The notes under the pieces are model-generated. The model had not been told where the DNA came from. It was given only the letters and a program-made list of their open reading frames with translations, and did no database searches. A DNA stretch of 64,000 nucleotides from Salvator merianae (Eukaryota > Chordata > Lepidosauria > Squamata > Teiidae). A program made the translations under genes and the position numbers. This document shows positions 1 through 12,759 of this stretch, in pieces. The DNA lies in assembly GCA_003586115.2 (NCBI GenBank), contig QVOM02000042.1, positions 71,841,447-71,905,446 on the forward strand, read 5' to 3'. The stretch's first letter is position 1. Every line of letters begins with the position of its first letter.

Positions 1-1545
1 TCTAAAGTAAAAAGCCCCAGTGTTTCAACCTTTCTTCTTCGAGGAGTTCATCTAGAGTCCTCTGAACCTTTCCAAATTTCATTATATCTTTTCTGAAATA
101 TGGTGACAAAAACAAAAATGATATACAGTATTGTATTCCAAGTGCAGTCATATCAGTGCTTTGTACATTGTAACACTGACAGATTCATTTTCAACATTTC
201 CAGTGTGCTATTGGCCTCTTTTATTGCACAGTGGATTGATACTTTCATTACAGCATTGCACTTTAGTGCTAATGAGTGATCAGACGCCCACTAGCATAGT
301 GTGTCGACATATTGTGGAGGTCTGCAGATGCTCCCAATTGCTACCAGCTGTGGGCAACAAAACTGTTGTCCACAGCTGTACTGGGAGCAACTGGACTGCA
401 CGCAGTATGCAGCATTCACATCTACTGTACTTCATGGTGTGAATGCTGCAGACCGGAGTACAGTGTGGCTGCACAGTCACACGCTGCATTTTCAGTCTCC
501 ATGGCAGCAGCCAGATGTTTCCATGGCCATTGTCATGGTGGACAGGTAACATTCACACTGCAAATGCTGGAAGCCCATTTCCAGGTTGTTCCAGCCCTTG
601 CAGTGCAGATAGCCATCATACCGTGGGAACTGTTCCACCTTAAAATGTTCAGATTCAAGCATTCCAAGGTGGAAAGTGCAAAAAGGCCCACAGAGTCTTT
701 CCTGGTCAGTCAAACTCAGTTCAGATCTCATTAGTCTACATGTTTGGCCAGGATTTTTTGCTCCCATGTGCATTACTCAACATTTGCTCACACTGAACAA
801 AATCTGACATCTTGCTGTCCATTGTTTCAGTACGGAGAGATCTTTTTGGAGGTTTTCACAATCTCTGTTTTGCTTTTACCACACTATACAATTTGTTGTC
901 ATCAACAAACATGGTCATTTCACTGTACCCCTTCTCTCTATACCATTTATGTGCATATAGAACCCCTACTTGTTACAACTCACAATTTTGAAAAATATCT
1001 ATTTACTTCTATCTTTTGCTCTCTGTTCTTTAACCAATTCTTTAACCATATGAGAACCTCTTTTTCTATGGCTTTTATATTCACTGAGACACCTCTAGTG
1101 AGGGTCTTTTGCTTTTTGATGGTCCAAATATACCGTGCCTACAAGATCACCTTTATCTACATGTTTATTAATGTTCTCAGAGAACTGATTGTTAGATAGG
1201 ATTTCCCCTTCCAGAAGACATCTTGTCTATCCTCAAGTAAGAACTGGGCTTCTACATGTTCAGTAATTTTCAGTGATTGTTTCCAAGATCTTCCCTGGGA
1301 CAATTGTTAAGCTGACAGGACTATGGTTTCTCACACCTCCCCAGAGCCCATTTTATAAGTTTTAGTTACACTGGCCACCTTCCAGTCCTCAGCTACAGCA
1401 GCTGAGCTTAAAAACAAATTACATATTTTTGTTCAGAGGTTTGCAAACCCTTCTTTGAGTCTTTAGGATGAATGCTATCTAGGCCTGATAATTTGTTGAT
1501 ATTTAATTTATTATAAGACCTACCACTTTTTCTTTCTCTGACCAT
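1..1545 (-). mobile_element. Old CR1 LINE fragment (ORF2, RT region), interrupted by a MITE
   Basis: Read on the minus strand, this stretch follows the same order of sequence as the better CR1 copy at 48.2-53.1 kb. Positions 1300-1500 match its 49,690-49,920, 690-830 match its thumb region, and 1-250 match the following part. A short readable piece near 690-773 gives MHMGAKNPGQT followed by LSLTDQE, which corresponds to MHIGTKNPNYT and LSVTDQE in the younger copy. The rest is full of stops and indels. ORF2 of CR1 encodes an endonuclease/reverse transcriptase used for target-primed insertion. This copy cannot code. It enters the window already running, so its 3' end lies outside. The 5' boundary near 1545 is approximate. 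Confidence 0.8.
253..689. mobile_element. Harbinger-like MITE (GGGCC TIR family, copy 1)
   Basis: This block interrupts the old CR1, and CR1 homology resumes on the other side, which fixes its limits well. Flanking ACA at 250-252 and 690-692 fits a 3-bp target duplication. The right end reads, inverted, as GGGCCTTTTTGCACTTTCC; the left end is a degraded version. The interior is clearly related to 37,621-38,042, with the same order of CCACAGCTGTA, GGTGTGAATGC and CCATGGCAG motifs. There is no coding capacity. Three-base duplications suggest the PIF/Harbinger superfamily, but no transposase is here to prove it. Confidence 0.65.
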
Positions 1546-4500
1546 GACCCAGTGAAAAGCCACATTCCACCGTCAGAAGTTAATTGTAGATCACTGAACA
1601 AGATTTGGATCCTTTAGACTGCAATGATCTTGTTAAATATTGCTTCTGTTTTCAGAAAAAAAATGCTGGTGTAGCTTGATAAGTCACCTTTATAAAGACC
1701 CCTGGGATTTTGATGACAGTGAGGCAAACAGAGAAAAGGGGGGAATTGGACAGGAAAATAACATAATTGACACTTTTTTAAAAAGTGCCAGTTTCCATCT
1801 TCTGCTCCAATGTCTTGGAAAAAGAGTTGTTTTGCTGGTCTCTTGAGGAAATGTGCCTCAGGCAAAGTTTAAAATGAATCTCTTTTCGTAGAAGTTTTAT
1901 CCCACCAGGGTGTTTTCTGACTGAAAGCTGAAGATGCAAAGGTTTTGCTGAGTGAACAATCTTGAGATGGCCACTTCTAATGCTGGCAAGTCAAATCTCC
2001 AACTGCCCCATTAGCTAAGTAGCTCTGCAGGAGCATTAGTGAGATGAAGAACTCTTCCATCCGTTTGAGGTGGTGATCTTGAGCCAAGACTGTCAAAAAG
2101 GCTTCCCTCTAAGCATTTGAAGAGATTGTGCAGGTCCTCACTTATACTCCTTCAAGGGGAGGGGGGGTAGATGAACAACATAACAGGGAGCTGGGAAGCA
2201 AGATCTCATGTCATTAGCTCTGTGCAGGAGAAAACTTATCCTTAAAATGTGCCTGAGGTTAGATATATACAGACCTTTCTCCCAGTTAGAAGATATGATT
2301 CTTATCAACCTTTTTATTTTTATATTTTATTTTGCTTCCATTTGGGTCAATAATACTTTAGTGCACACAGCTCCATTTGATCATTCAGAACTTATTATTT
2401 AGAGAATAAAACTGTCTCCTTTCATGATGTGCATAAAGGAGAAGCAATAGTCCTTGCTAGGTTATATTTCCATGCACCAACAAGTTGTCTAGATAGCTAT
2501 TATTTTCCTCACTCTGAACACATTTTTCAAATTACAGCTGATACAATGCCTCTATGTTAATATAAACAGCATAGCAGCCCTGCCCAGTTTTTCTGGCAGC
2601 ATGTTTATTATTTTTTTTATTTAAAACATTTATATTCCATTTCTCTTTTTAAAAAAAAAAAAAAAAAAAAAAGCTCAAAGCTTTTACAGAAGAGACTAAA
2701 AACAAAACAAAAATCAACAATTAAAACATTAAAATTGAATTGCTTAAGGAATATGCAAAAAGTGACAAAAGAGAACAAAAGTTATACATCTTAAACTAGA
2801 TAGACAAGCAAACTGTTTTCTCAAGGTGATTCATAATTAGCTGTAGGAATTAATTATTTGCATCAATTTAATCCATTCATACAAAGTCTAGGATGTGGAC
2901 ATAGGAATTTTATTACCAGTTTTTCTCTTCCACACCACACCTCATTCTTCTGATATCAATAAAAAGACAATTGTGTCCCTTTTTTCTTTTTTTTTTAAAG
3001 TAGAACAGTCTTGCTCAGATCATGGCTAGCTTGCCAGTTTCTCCCTTATTAAAGTCACAAGATCAGTAAATCCTCATGTTCGTATGTTAAATGGTGATGA
3101 TGGCATGCTTTGTCAAGAATTTTAACCACAGCTGTCTTCCTCTTGCTCCTTAAACAACTGCTGAACTTTTAAATGTCACACAGTATATTTGGCCCTTGAC
3201 TGAGACCAGTTTGTATGAGACCATAAATTCAGGCCATTTCCACACTTTCCCGTGCTGTTTTGGATCAAGGCAAGATGCTAGAATAGGTTTCTGCTGGAGC
3301 AGAACAGGATTGTTTGGCCCTAAAGATAGAACTCTTCCACCCCAGGCATGTCTACTGTCTCCAAAGAACACACACACAACACACAACACACACACACGCG
3401 CACGCGCGCACGCGCGAGACAGCACAGAGACAGGAAAGGCCAGGAATGAAAGTTTTAAGCCTTTGCACTTTCCACCCTGGTTGTCTTGGGATAGATCCAC
3501 TTCCAGCAGCATTTCCTAGAGTGCTGCCAAAATAAGTTCCCCACATTGGACCATGGGGATGTGCCATCCATGTGCCTCCATGTTCCATTAAACCTGGACT
3601 GATTGCAAACATCTTCATGGAGATCTATAACTTTGCCAGGCTAGGGCACCATTTTGGTTGATCTAGCCCAGTTCATGCCTTGTCCAATATGGAGGATGTG
3701 TGACTGGGGAGCAGGGTCTGCCATAGTCAACACTAGTGTGTGGACAGCAGGCCCTTATTACAGAATAAGACACAGTGCAGAAAGGGTCTCAGTCACAATG
3801 ACAGAGTGATTGCTTGGATTTTTCTGGGCACAGTGAATTTATCTGGGAGCATGGGAAATTGTAAGATTGTTAGAAGACAAATAGGGTGATCAGAGAGTAG
3901 AGAAGAGATCATAAGAAGGAACTGTAAACTTTCCAACACAAAACACATTAAATTCAGGGCAAGAAATAAGAACTTTGAGGGCAGAAGGAGCAGGTAAGAT
4001 TCACCTTCCTCCCCCATGTGGGAAAAAGGAGGGGGAAGATGCAATTTACCTGCCTCCATTTCTGCATAGGTCGTTCCTGCAGTGAACCAGAAACATGGCC
4101 AGACATCAACCATTTCAATGTGTATGAGAAGCCACCAGCAGGAAATCAATGGGTCAATGTAGAAGATTCCACCTCACAACCACATTCCTCCTTGAAATAA
4201 AGGCATGGTGAGGCAATATGGCACATTTCCTATGTTGCCTCCTACACAGCATCTAACAGCGGTCAAGGGCCATGCTGAAGTGAACCAACAGTAGCCCACT
4301 CCAAGGACTGTTCATACGGAGACAGTCCACCACTGCCCAGCCCTCACCACTGCCTCCAAACAACCCTCAGAGGCAGAGCAGAGACTGTGAAAGGGCCCTT
4401 CTTGGCAGCATGCCACTTCTGGTGCCATTTCCACTTGGCCTAAGAATTTTAATTATAAATGTAACATTATAGGAGACAGAGTGATGAAAACAGCCTGCAG

Positions 4501-5149
4501 GCTTGTCCTTTCCCTTAGGTTTCTTCTTTAAATTAAAAAAAAGATATGCTTTGCATGTTCAAATTCAGCATCTAAATATATTCAGAGATGGTGACTTGGC
4601 TACATACTGTTCCTTTAAAGCCAGATTAGTCACCCCTTATACTATGGCTTGATTCCCACAAACTACCACCATGTTATGCAAATTGCTGCCTGTGGAAAAC
4701 CAGGAGTTTCAGATTTGCAGAGATCCAGTCTTCCAATGAAAGTCTATTGCTCTGTGGAAGGGAGACCTTGGTTGCCACAGGAAGGCAGGAGAAACTACTC
4801 TCAAGTCACTTTCACCAGCAAATCACCTCCTTGCTCCCATGAAGATGGGGGGACAAGGAGGTAAGCCAACAGCCAAAACTGCATTCAGAATCATGTGTGG
4901 GGACCCAAACTGCAGAGGACCTTCAGCCACAGTTCCAGTTCTTCAGTGATTCTGGGCAAAATTTTAACCACTATTAAGTGGAGTTCCATATGCAGCAGCA
5001 TTCTGAGCCCTACTACAAGGTCTTAGACATGTGTCAGAGGTTCCTTCAACCCCACAGTAGCTTGTTTGGCTCCCAAAACAGGCATTATGGGGAGATCAGC
5101 TGGTACCAAATGGTGCCACAGAAGTCAAATTGTGTAACCACAAGTTTAT
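1546..5149. other. No gene recognised; A/T-rich DNA with simple repeats
   Basis: I see no exon or intact element. The stretch holds a poly(A) tract at 2651-2672, whose flanks resemble the end of an old retroposon in minus orientation, and a CA/CG dinucleotide run near 3370-3418. Short open frames here do not resemble known proteins and overlap each other on both strands, as expected by chance. Confidence 0.5.
3370..3418. repeat. (CA)n grading into (CG)-containing dinucleotide repeat
   Basis: An alternating purine-pyrimidine run of CA units ends in mixed CACGCG units. Open frames across it give Thr-His or Cys-Val-rich peptides that are artefacts of the repeat. Confidence 0.9.
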
Positions 5150-5360
5150 GAACTTAAGAGAATCCCTGCTGGATCAGGCTGTAGCCATCTAAGCCAGCAA
5201 TCCATCTCACACCACTTACTTCTGGACATCCTCAAGCAGAAGACAACAGTGAAACTCTCACCTGCTCTTGACTCCCTACTAGTGACCTTTAGAAGCATTC
5301 TGCCTGTCTCCCCAACTCAGAGATAGTATCTAGGCATCCATTCTAATAGCCATTCACTAA
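5150..5360 (-). mobile_element. CR1 3'-end fragment
   Basis: The block containing CTGCTGGATCAGGCTG, then CTCAAGCAGAA, CACCTGCTCTTGACTCCC and AGGCATCCATTCTA, appears in the same order at the 3' end of the CR1 copy at 48,240-48,455. It is therefore the 3' untranslated tail of a severely 5'-truncated CR1 lying on the minus strand. It carries no coding sequence. Confidence 0.8.
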
Positions 5361-6236
5361 AATCTCTCCTCCCTTTCTTCACTGAATTTAATGCAACAGG
5401 CCTGCATGAACTTCCCATCACACAGCCACACATAATCTTGTTAATAATCCAGCTAAGTTGCCAATACTTGCCTGAATCCTAAATTCTGTAGTAAAAAAAA
5501 TACATGGCTTGTTGCCTGTCTATTTCTGATCCTGTTTAGGGAACTTTAAAAAGAGCAACAGCTTGATGGTCTCAAAATGCCATCCATTAATGGATTTTCT
5601 ATACTAAGGCATCTCCTCACTTCAAAAAGAGTATTTAAAACTCATCCCAAATCAAAAAAATGTACCTGCTTCCACTTCTTTAAAAATATTTTACTTCCTT
5701 TTTTACTTTCAGTCTCAAAACATTCTGCATTTCTTCCACCATACATGGGCAAAAAAAAAGTCTATGATAATGGACACACAGATAAGAGATGACCAGATAT
5801 TCAGTAGCTATTATCCTTTAAGAAACTGATTAAAGCTGCTTAAAGCCATTAAAATCCTTTTTTGCATTTTTAGCACTCCATAACAAAAGGATGGCATCCT
5901 GCTTTAAATGCTAATGTGTGGTCAAAAGATGCATTCAGATATTTGCTGCACTTGCTATCCTCAGAGAGTGTGAGGAAATGATTATCTCAACTTCATGCAT
6001 CGAATGGTAGATCCCTGAGTCATTTTTTTTGTTATGATTGTTAACAGGGGACTTTCTGCACTTATCTTAGATCTGGTTCTGTCGGTGCCATTGTCCTCTT
6101 CTGGGCCTCTTTTTTCCACACACTGGGGCATAGAGAGGACCCCGTCCCCTCCAGTATGCTCCATCTACTTGAAATGGAGTGTATTCCAGATCAGGAAGCC
6201 CAAAATGGCAACCTGGTTTACTTCTGGGCCAAGATA

Positions 6237-6266
6237 CCAGTAGACCTTGATAACAAGGTCTACTGG
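6237..6266. repeat. Perfect 12-bp hairpin
   Basis: CCAGTAGACCTT is followed by a 6-nt loop and its exact inverse complement. Pairing stops just outside the arms. No element boundaries are visible around it. Confidence 0.8.
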
Positions 6267-8761
6267 CATACTAGGGCCATGTTTAAATTGATTGCTGTAA
6301 CTCTTTTTATTATTGTGCAAATTGCTTTGATCTTTGTGTACATGAAGCAGTAGATAAAATATTTAAAACAAATAAAGTAATATGTATAACTGAAAGGTAC
6401 ATTTTTACCAGAACTCTTGAACCTGGACCAGATGGTGCCTGTTACCATTTGTAAGAATGGGACTTGTTCTAAGGTTAGAATTCCATTCTAGGCAATAGAA
6501 TTGGAACATACTCTGCCATAATGCACTTACCTCCCTTTCTAGGTCTGCTCACTCAGAATTTTCAACCCTGCCTGTTTTTCCTGATAGAAGCTGTTTTTGT
6601 GTCGCAAGTTAATCATGTCGACCTGTTTCAGGAAGGTGACTCTTAGACTGTTAAGGGTTAGCACCTTGGGCAAGAGCATGTATGAGATTGACATGACAAT
6701 GTGGGTGCCCAAATTGAATATCTGATGGGATTAATGCCACTTGTTTATGTGACATGGACAACCGGAATGTTGCCCAATTTCCTTGTTTATCCCATTTCTC
6801 ACCTGTCCTGAGGGTAGCATTTGGGGTATAATAATAGGTGACTCCTTCCATTCAAGGTGCTTGGCTGTGACTGAGTCCATCATATCTCTGGTTTTACCCA
6901 AGTGTCCACTACATCTCTGACTTCTGCTGAGTCCACTGTTGCATCTTTTGGGTACTCTTTTACATTACAAAAGTCCACTTCATCTTTACCGCAAGAGCTG
7001 TACTTCCCTCCATTCCTGCAAGGAGCTGAGCTTCATGTGCTTTGGGTTCCAGAGAGCTGTTGGCTAATTACTCAGCTGAAATTGCTCAAGAGAAGAGACC
7101 TAAACTCACTCTCCTCTGTACAGGCTTGTTGTGTGTGATGTCCCAGTCAACTGATGCTACTTGAAGCAAAAGCTAAGTGTAGATCTGGTGTATAAGTGGA
7201 CTTTCTTAATGTCTGGCAAGACTGAGTTTTCAAGGACAAGACTACGAGTAACATACTGATCTCCAGGACCCTTTATCTGACTTGGCTGAGATTGAGAGTT
7301 GAGAAATTGGCCAGAATGCTGGCACTTCTGCCTTCCCTTTTAGCCTGTCACTCCGATCGCTGCTATCCTCCCACTAGCATGTGTGTGCACACATGTGTGT
7401 GTGCTTGTACTGTGGTCCATTGATTTACCCCGAGGAGATCTTTCTTGAGCAAGAGAAGACATCAAGCAAGGTATATTTCCTCTGATTTCCAAGTCACTTG
7501 CCTTCCCTCTCTTTTCTGCCACTTCCCTTCTTAATTTGCATTCAGTATTACTTCTCTTCTCGTTACTTCCCTTCCTTTAAAAGTGCATTCTAGTTAAAGA
7601 AATTCTCCTTCAAATTAAAAGGAAGATTGTGACTTAGTGCAGTCATGCGTTCATTCTGGGGCACTGGTGATAGTGTGGAGATCACCAATTTAGGAGATTT
7701 GATTGGGGGAATCACAAAGGGGGGGCAGGATTCATTGAACTAAGAACCCTGAGGTGAAAGTACCACCTCTCTCCAGATGAAAAAACATTCAGAACTAAGC
7801 TCTATCTCCCCATGGGATTCTGCCCACCCATGCCTAGCAACAAAATTTTAATTGACAGGAAAAATTCCCATGCACCATGTCTTTCCAAGCTCCTGATTTC
7901 ACATCCTTATTCACCTAATCAAGCACTCCTCTTTTTGGCTTTAAGCCTGAGGCAGTAAAATTTGTGCTGTATTTCTGGCTGAAGTTAGAACTATCGTTCA
8001 GTCTCCAGTTGACAAGAAAATCTTGTGTTACTGCCATAGTCATAGTTATTCTTTCCCCTTGATACATGTTATGTTGGCAAGTTGCCAACTGTCTCTTTCC
8101 TAATAGTTACAAGTTGAGTTGCCATCTACCATTTGACTAATTTGCCCCAAATTGAAAGTGTTTTATTGTTGCCACCTACTCATTATTATTCCCCTTCCCC
8201 AGAATCAACCCCAATCTTTGTATTAAGATCAGCCCAGTGTTTCCTTCTACCCTTGGGTTTTGCTCCAATCTGTTACTAGTTAAATCAAACCAGCAGTCCT
8301 AAAGATCCTGCATGTACTTGATGCTAAACACATGTATAAAGCACTTCCCATAACACAACAGGTTCTGAAACTATCTGAAAATTCTTGCTGCCATGAACAA
8401 GAATGCATGAAACAATGTGGCGTTTGCACTTGTGGTTTACATCACATGAATCTAGAACAACTTAACCTTCATCCAAACAAGGCCTCAATGAGGGTAGCCA
8501 GGTTACCAATAAATTGATTCAGGGTGGCAGGCATATGCACATACCTCTGAGTCAATGTCCCATGCTGTTCTGATTGTCTGTGCAAGCAGAACACTGTTTG
8601 CATAGATAAATTCCCTCACAGACCTCATCAGCCATGGGACTTAAAACAGAATTGGAAGTCATGCCATGTACCCAGTACACAGCCCGATACTCTGCACAAG
8701 GGACTGGAATGAGAGACAGCGGGCAATCAAACATACACACACATGCAATGCTGACTTCTCC

Positions 8762-8816
8762 AAAGGGACAACCTTAGAGTAGATAAAAAGCTATTTAATA
8801 AAAAGGTTGTCCCTTT
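8762..8816. repeat. Perfect 14-bp inverted repeat with 27-nt spacer
   Basis: AAAGGGACAACCTT at 8762-8775 is matched exactly by its inverse at 8803-8816. The spacer is A/T-rich. It could be a tiny foldback element or the centre of a decayed palindromic MITE; nothing else identifies it. Confidence 0.8.
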
Positions 8817-9454
8817 CTGAGGAAGCAAAGGGAAACCATTATATCAGGTGTGCAGCGATTAGCTTACCCTGCTGTCTGGCCAGCATAGTTCATCTGAAAA
8901 CTACGGTGTGAATGCTGCCTAAGCCTTGCTAAGACTGAATGTGGAAGGTGACATTGCATGAGTTTGACTGTGATAAGGAGTGCAGTTTCAAAAGCAAGAG
9001 AAAGCCTGAGAAAAGTGCTGTCGGTACAAAAATATTTGCCAACAACTATAGGCGGTTCTTATGTAATATACTGTGGTGCTGTGATTAATGTTCATATGTG
9101 TATTTTGGTTTTGGTTTTCTCTTTAACCGTGTGGTAACTAGTTATCAGTGGCAGCAGCCAGCATGCAGGACACAACAGCAGGTATTAAAACCAATTTGCT
9201 GTGCACCTTTGATGTCTTGGAAGGATGAGGAATGAAGGTTTGATCCAACGTGTGAGTGCTTCCTTGCATGTCAAATCAAAGCCTCCTTTGCCATACTTCA
9301 GAAATATCAAAATCAAACAGCAAATCACTTTCAGACCTGCCACTACACTCTGTGTCAACCACCACTGGTTTTAAGATCAGGGTTAAGTTTTAAAAACATG
9401 CTATGAATATTATTAATATAACATACACATCTCATGTAGCAGTTTAGCAACTGA

Positions 9455-9519
9455 GGGAGGAAGGAAGGAAGGAAGGAAGGAAGGAAGGAAGGAAGGAAGG
9501 AAGGAAGGAAGGAAGGAAC
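9455..9519. repeat. (GGAA)n microsatellite
   Basis: About sixteen near-perfect GGAA units in a purine-only strand. Length variation between individuals is likely. Confidence 0.97.
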
Positions 9520-11134
9520 TTCTCACAGATATTGAGTTTGATCACTCCTCCAGTACTGGGTGTAGGTGGCTCAGACAACTCCATTTTGGAGCAAAGATAC
9601 ACCACAGAATGGCGCCTCCTCCATGCCTAATAGAAAAACCACCCTACAAAGGAAGTGCCTCCACCAGTGATTGTACCAGAAAAGGGGCGAGCACAGTAAC
9701 TATGAGGCACACCCTGCCACTGAAAATGAAGCCAGATTGGCCCATGGAGGTGCCCCAGACAGATAAGTGGAGCCACGTCCTTTAATATGCTTGTGTGACC
9801 CACCTATGTTTATACTGATTCTTTAAATGTCTTATCTGGCAATCATTAAGGAAAGGTTTTTTCTGCTTTGACCTAAAGAATGGTATACTTCTATCTGGAG
9901 TGGCCAACCCCTTCCACCAAGAACACATCTTTGGGTGAGATGCATGTGGATCAGTGAGGGAAGAAGGAACACCTGCCTAAACAGTCAGATCAGCCAAATC
10001 AACCCTGCTATCAGATGCCATAACCACATCTACCTTCCATCTTCCACATTTCACAAGCACTGACACTGCTGGGTATTTGGCTTATGCTCAAGAAATATTT
10101 GTGCACTCAGGGAATGACTGCAAAAAATATTGCTTGGAGAAATCTCCAAAAATGTTTATAGTGAGGATGACTGTTTTGATTATGTTTGTTTCATTTTAAA
10201 GTGTTGTTTTATTGTAGGTTTCTCCATAAACAGCCCTGGGACTTTTACTGATGGACAGTATAAAATATCCTCAATCAATAGATTACATGAACGTATTATA
10301 AAATGCCATTGGTTCCCACTTGCCTTCAAGAGCTACAGTTAATTTAATAAAAGAAACTGGTTACATTTTATATTTTTCTTATTTAATGGTTCCAAACAGT
10401 TAGGAAAACATAATGACTGAGCCATGTTGTCCCTTTGGTAACAAGAAATGCCATTCTACAAATACCTTATCCCAAGCTGCAACTGTATTGGGTCTGACAC
10501 TGATTCTGTAATATCCTGGGTTCACTGATTTCTATACACAATGAAGCCATGAGTATTGCAAAGATGCCCAGACGGTTTCCTAAAATATATATTTTTCCTA
10601 GTCCCAGACAACCCAGCAACAAGAAGTCAACCTTGACATGTGACCACCATCAATGGAAGCCCTAAGAAGGAACAGTAGGTGAAAGTGATAGAAAAAAAAG
10701 AAAAGGAACAGCTCCAAGATTGTAAGGAAATGACAGGTTTCACAAGGTCCAGGAAAAATGAGAAGTTCAAACATTTTGTGGTCCATGGAGCAAGAACTAG
10801 TGTCATGCATATCTGGAGAAAGAAATACATGTCTGTCCTACAGGGAGACAGATAGTAGGTTATGGGGCACCTAAAAGAGGACAGAGTTAAAACTGCTATT
10901 ACAGAATTTTCAAGGCATTTTTGGACTCTATAACCTTATGCTATAGCCAGCTCAGCTAGTGTTCAAAACTGGAAGATGCTATAGCCAAAACAGATAGGGG
11001 GATAGAAATAGTAACAGAAATGCTAGGATATGTGGGCGGCCTTCACAGGCACAAAGCCAGTGTTGATAATATAGTAATAAAGTAAACTGTTCCCCTATTA
11101 GCAGGCATTCTCTACAGTAGATCTCTGGCAAGAA
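9520..11134. other. No gene recognised
   Basis: Nothing in this stretch could be assigned. A 70-residue open frame at 10,130-10,342 is uninterrupted but has no recognisable motif, so I do not call it a gene. Confidence 0.45.
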
Positions 11135-11142
11135 CCATAGAC
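11135..11142. repeat. Left 8-bp target-site duplication of the hAT element
   Basis: CCATAGAC here and CCATAGTC at 15,272-15,279 differ at one base. Eight bases is the duplication length characteristic of the hAT superfamily. Confidence 0.85.
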
Positions 11143-11729
11143 TAGGGATGTGCTGAACGACTTCGTCACTTTCGCATTTCGTACGAAAATGGCATTTTCG
11201 TCATTTTCTTTTGAAATGCAAAAACCACATTTTGCGAAGTCTATGCACGAACGCGAAAGCGAACAATACTGATTTTTCGATGATTTTCGCAGTTTTCAAT
11301 GGGCCTGTATTTTTCCTTGTGTGATTTGAATGGATTTGAATTTTTTATTGGCTGTTGCCTTGGTATCAGTGATTGGTCACTGGATTTTGAGTGACTGCTT
11401 CAGTAGCTTGTTAGGTGCCTTGTTTACTATTGTTTGGTTCCTTGCTACCAGGGAAACAGGTATTCTATTTGCTGTTTTGGAAATCTGGGTGGGAGTGGGG
11501 GGCATAAAAGGAGAGGTCCAAGAGCAGTTGACCTAATATTTTCAGTTGGATTGGACTGGACTGGGCTGAGCAGGAGGACTACTGTCTTCGGACCGTGAGT
11601 TGGGCACTCCGCGTGGTGGGTGGTCTAGCTCTGTGGGATCTCTGTGGGTTCTTGCGGGTTCTCTTTTTTGCACTGCCTGAGTTCTTTTGGTTCTTTCTTT
11701 ACCTTTACCTTTTGCTTTAATTTGGTTGG

Positions 11730-11812
11730 GGAGGGGAGGGGAGAAGAGGGGAGGGGAAGGGAAGAAAGAGGAGAGAAGGAGAGGGGAGGGGAGGAGAGGG
11801 GAAGGGAGGATC
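11730..11812. repeat. GGGGA/GGAGA purine tract
   Basis: An imperfect polypurine run made of GAGGGGAGGGGA-type units sits inside the 5' non-coding part of the hAT element. Confidence 0.9.
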
Positions 11813-12759
11813 AGTGCAGGGGGGTCTTTTATTTTCATTTTTATTGTTCTCTTGTTATTTTTATTTGAATTATTGATTGTTTTCCTGTTATATTTAAGTA
11901 CAATATATTATAGTATTGTTTCTTGTTCTTTCTGTTGCTGGTTTATTTAAATTGACTATTTTTGTGTTGTTTTAATCCGGAATCTGTGTGGTTGGTGTGT
12001 GACTGGGCACTGGCAGAGCACTGCACCTTTTGTCTGTATCATTTTGAGGTGCCATTGGTTGTTTTTTGGGTTTCTGATTTTGTTTTCCCAGTGGCACATG
12101 GCCACCTTTCTATTCTCTTTTTTGTTGGGTGTGTGTGCTAGGGTTGTAAATCTGGTTGGCTAGGGTTGTGCACAGGCACAGAGTTGGTGAGTATGGGTTT
12201 ACAAGTTCCCTTTAAATAGATTCTGACATAGTGGGTTAGGCTTAGGACCAGTGTTAGGCTAGGTTTCAGGACAAGGCAGAAGGAGGGCTAGCATCAGGCT
12301 CCCCCAAAACCTCCTCCCTCCCTCTCTTTTAGTTTTCTTCCACCACACCCATCAAATTACTGCTTGTCCCAAACTAAATTCTTGTAGGAGGCTCCCCCAA
12401 AGTAAGCCTGCTGCTTCTCTGGGGTAATTCAGTTCACCCAGGTTTCTGTGTGTCACACAGCAGTGCCGTAGCACTGTGCTGGTGACATACATCCAAATTA
12501 AATAGGTCACCCACCCATCCCTCTTAGGCTATCTTGAGCCTTCAGGGCTCCCAGCCCCCACCTCACCCCTGCTAGGTTTAGGGACTTAGGACTTCTGTAA
12601 AATCAGAGAAAGATTACTGGGAAGGACAGAGGGGTCAGAAAAGGAAAGGCTAGACTGGTAGACAGGAGGGAAGAGAGAAGAGTTGCTTGCCAAGGCAGGC
12701 AGGCATCTGAGGGACCTACTCCCCAAGTCCCTGTCACCAGGTGGACCCTCGAGCATGCA

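Larger units (their letters stand above)
5361..9454. other. No gene recognised
   Basis: No domain, splice-bounded exon or intact transposon was recognised. Two neat inverted repeats stand out, at 6237-6266 and 8762-8816, and are entered separately. The remaining sequence is ordinary A/T-rich vertebrate intergenic or intronic DNA. Confidence 0.5.
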
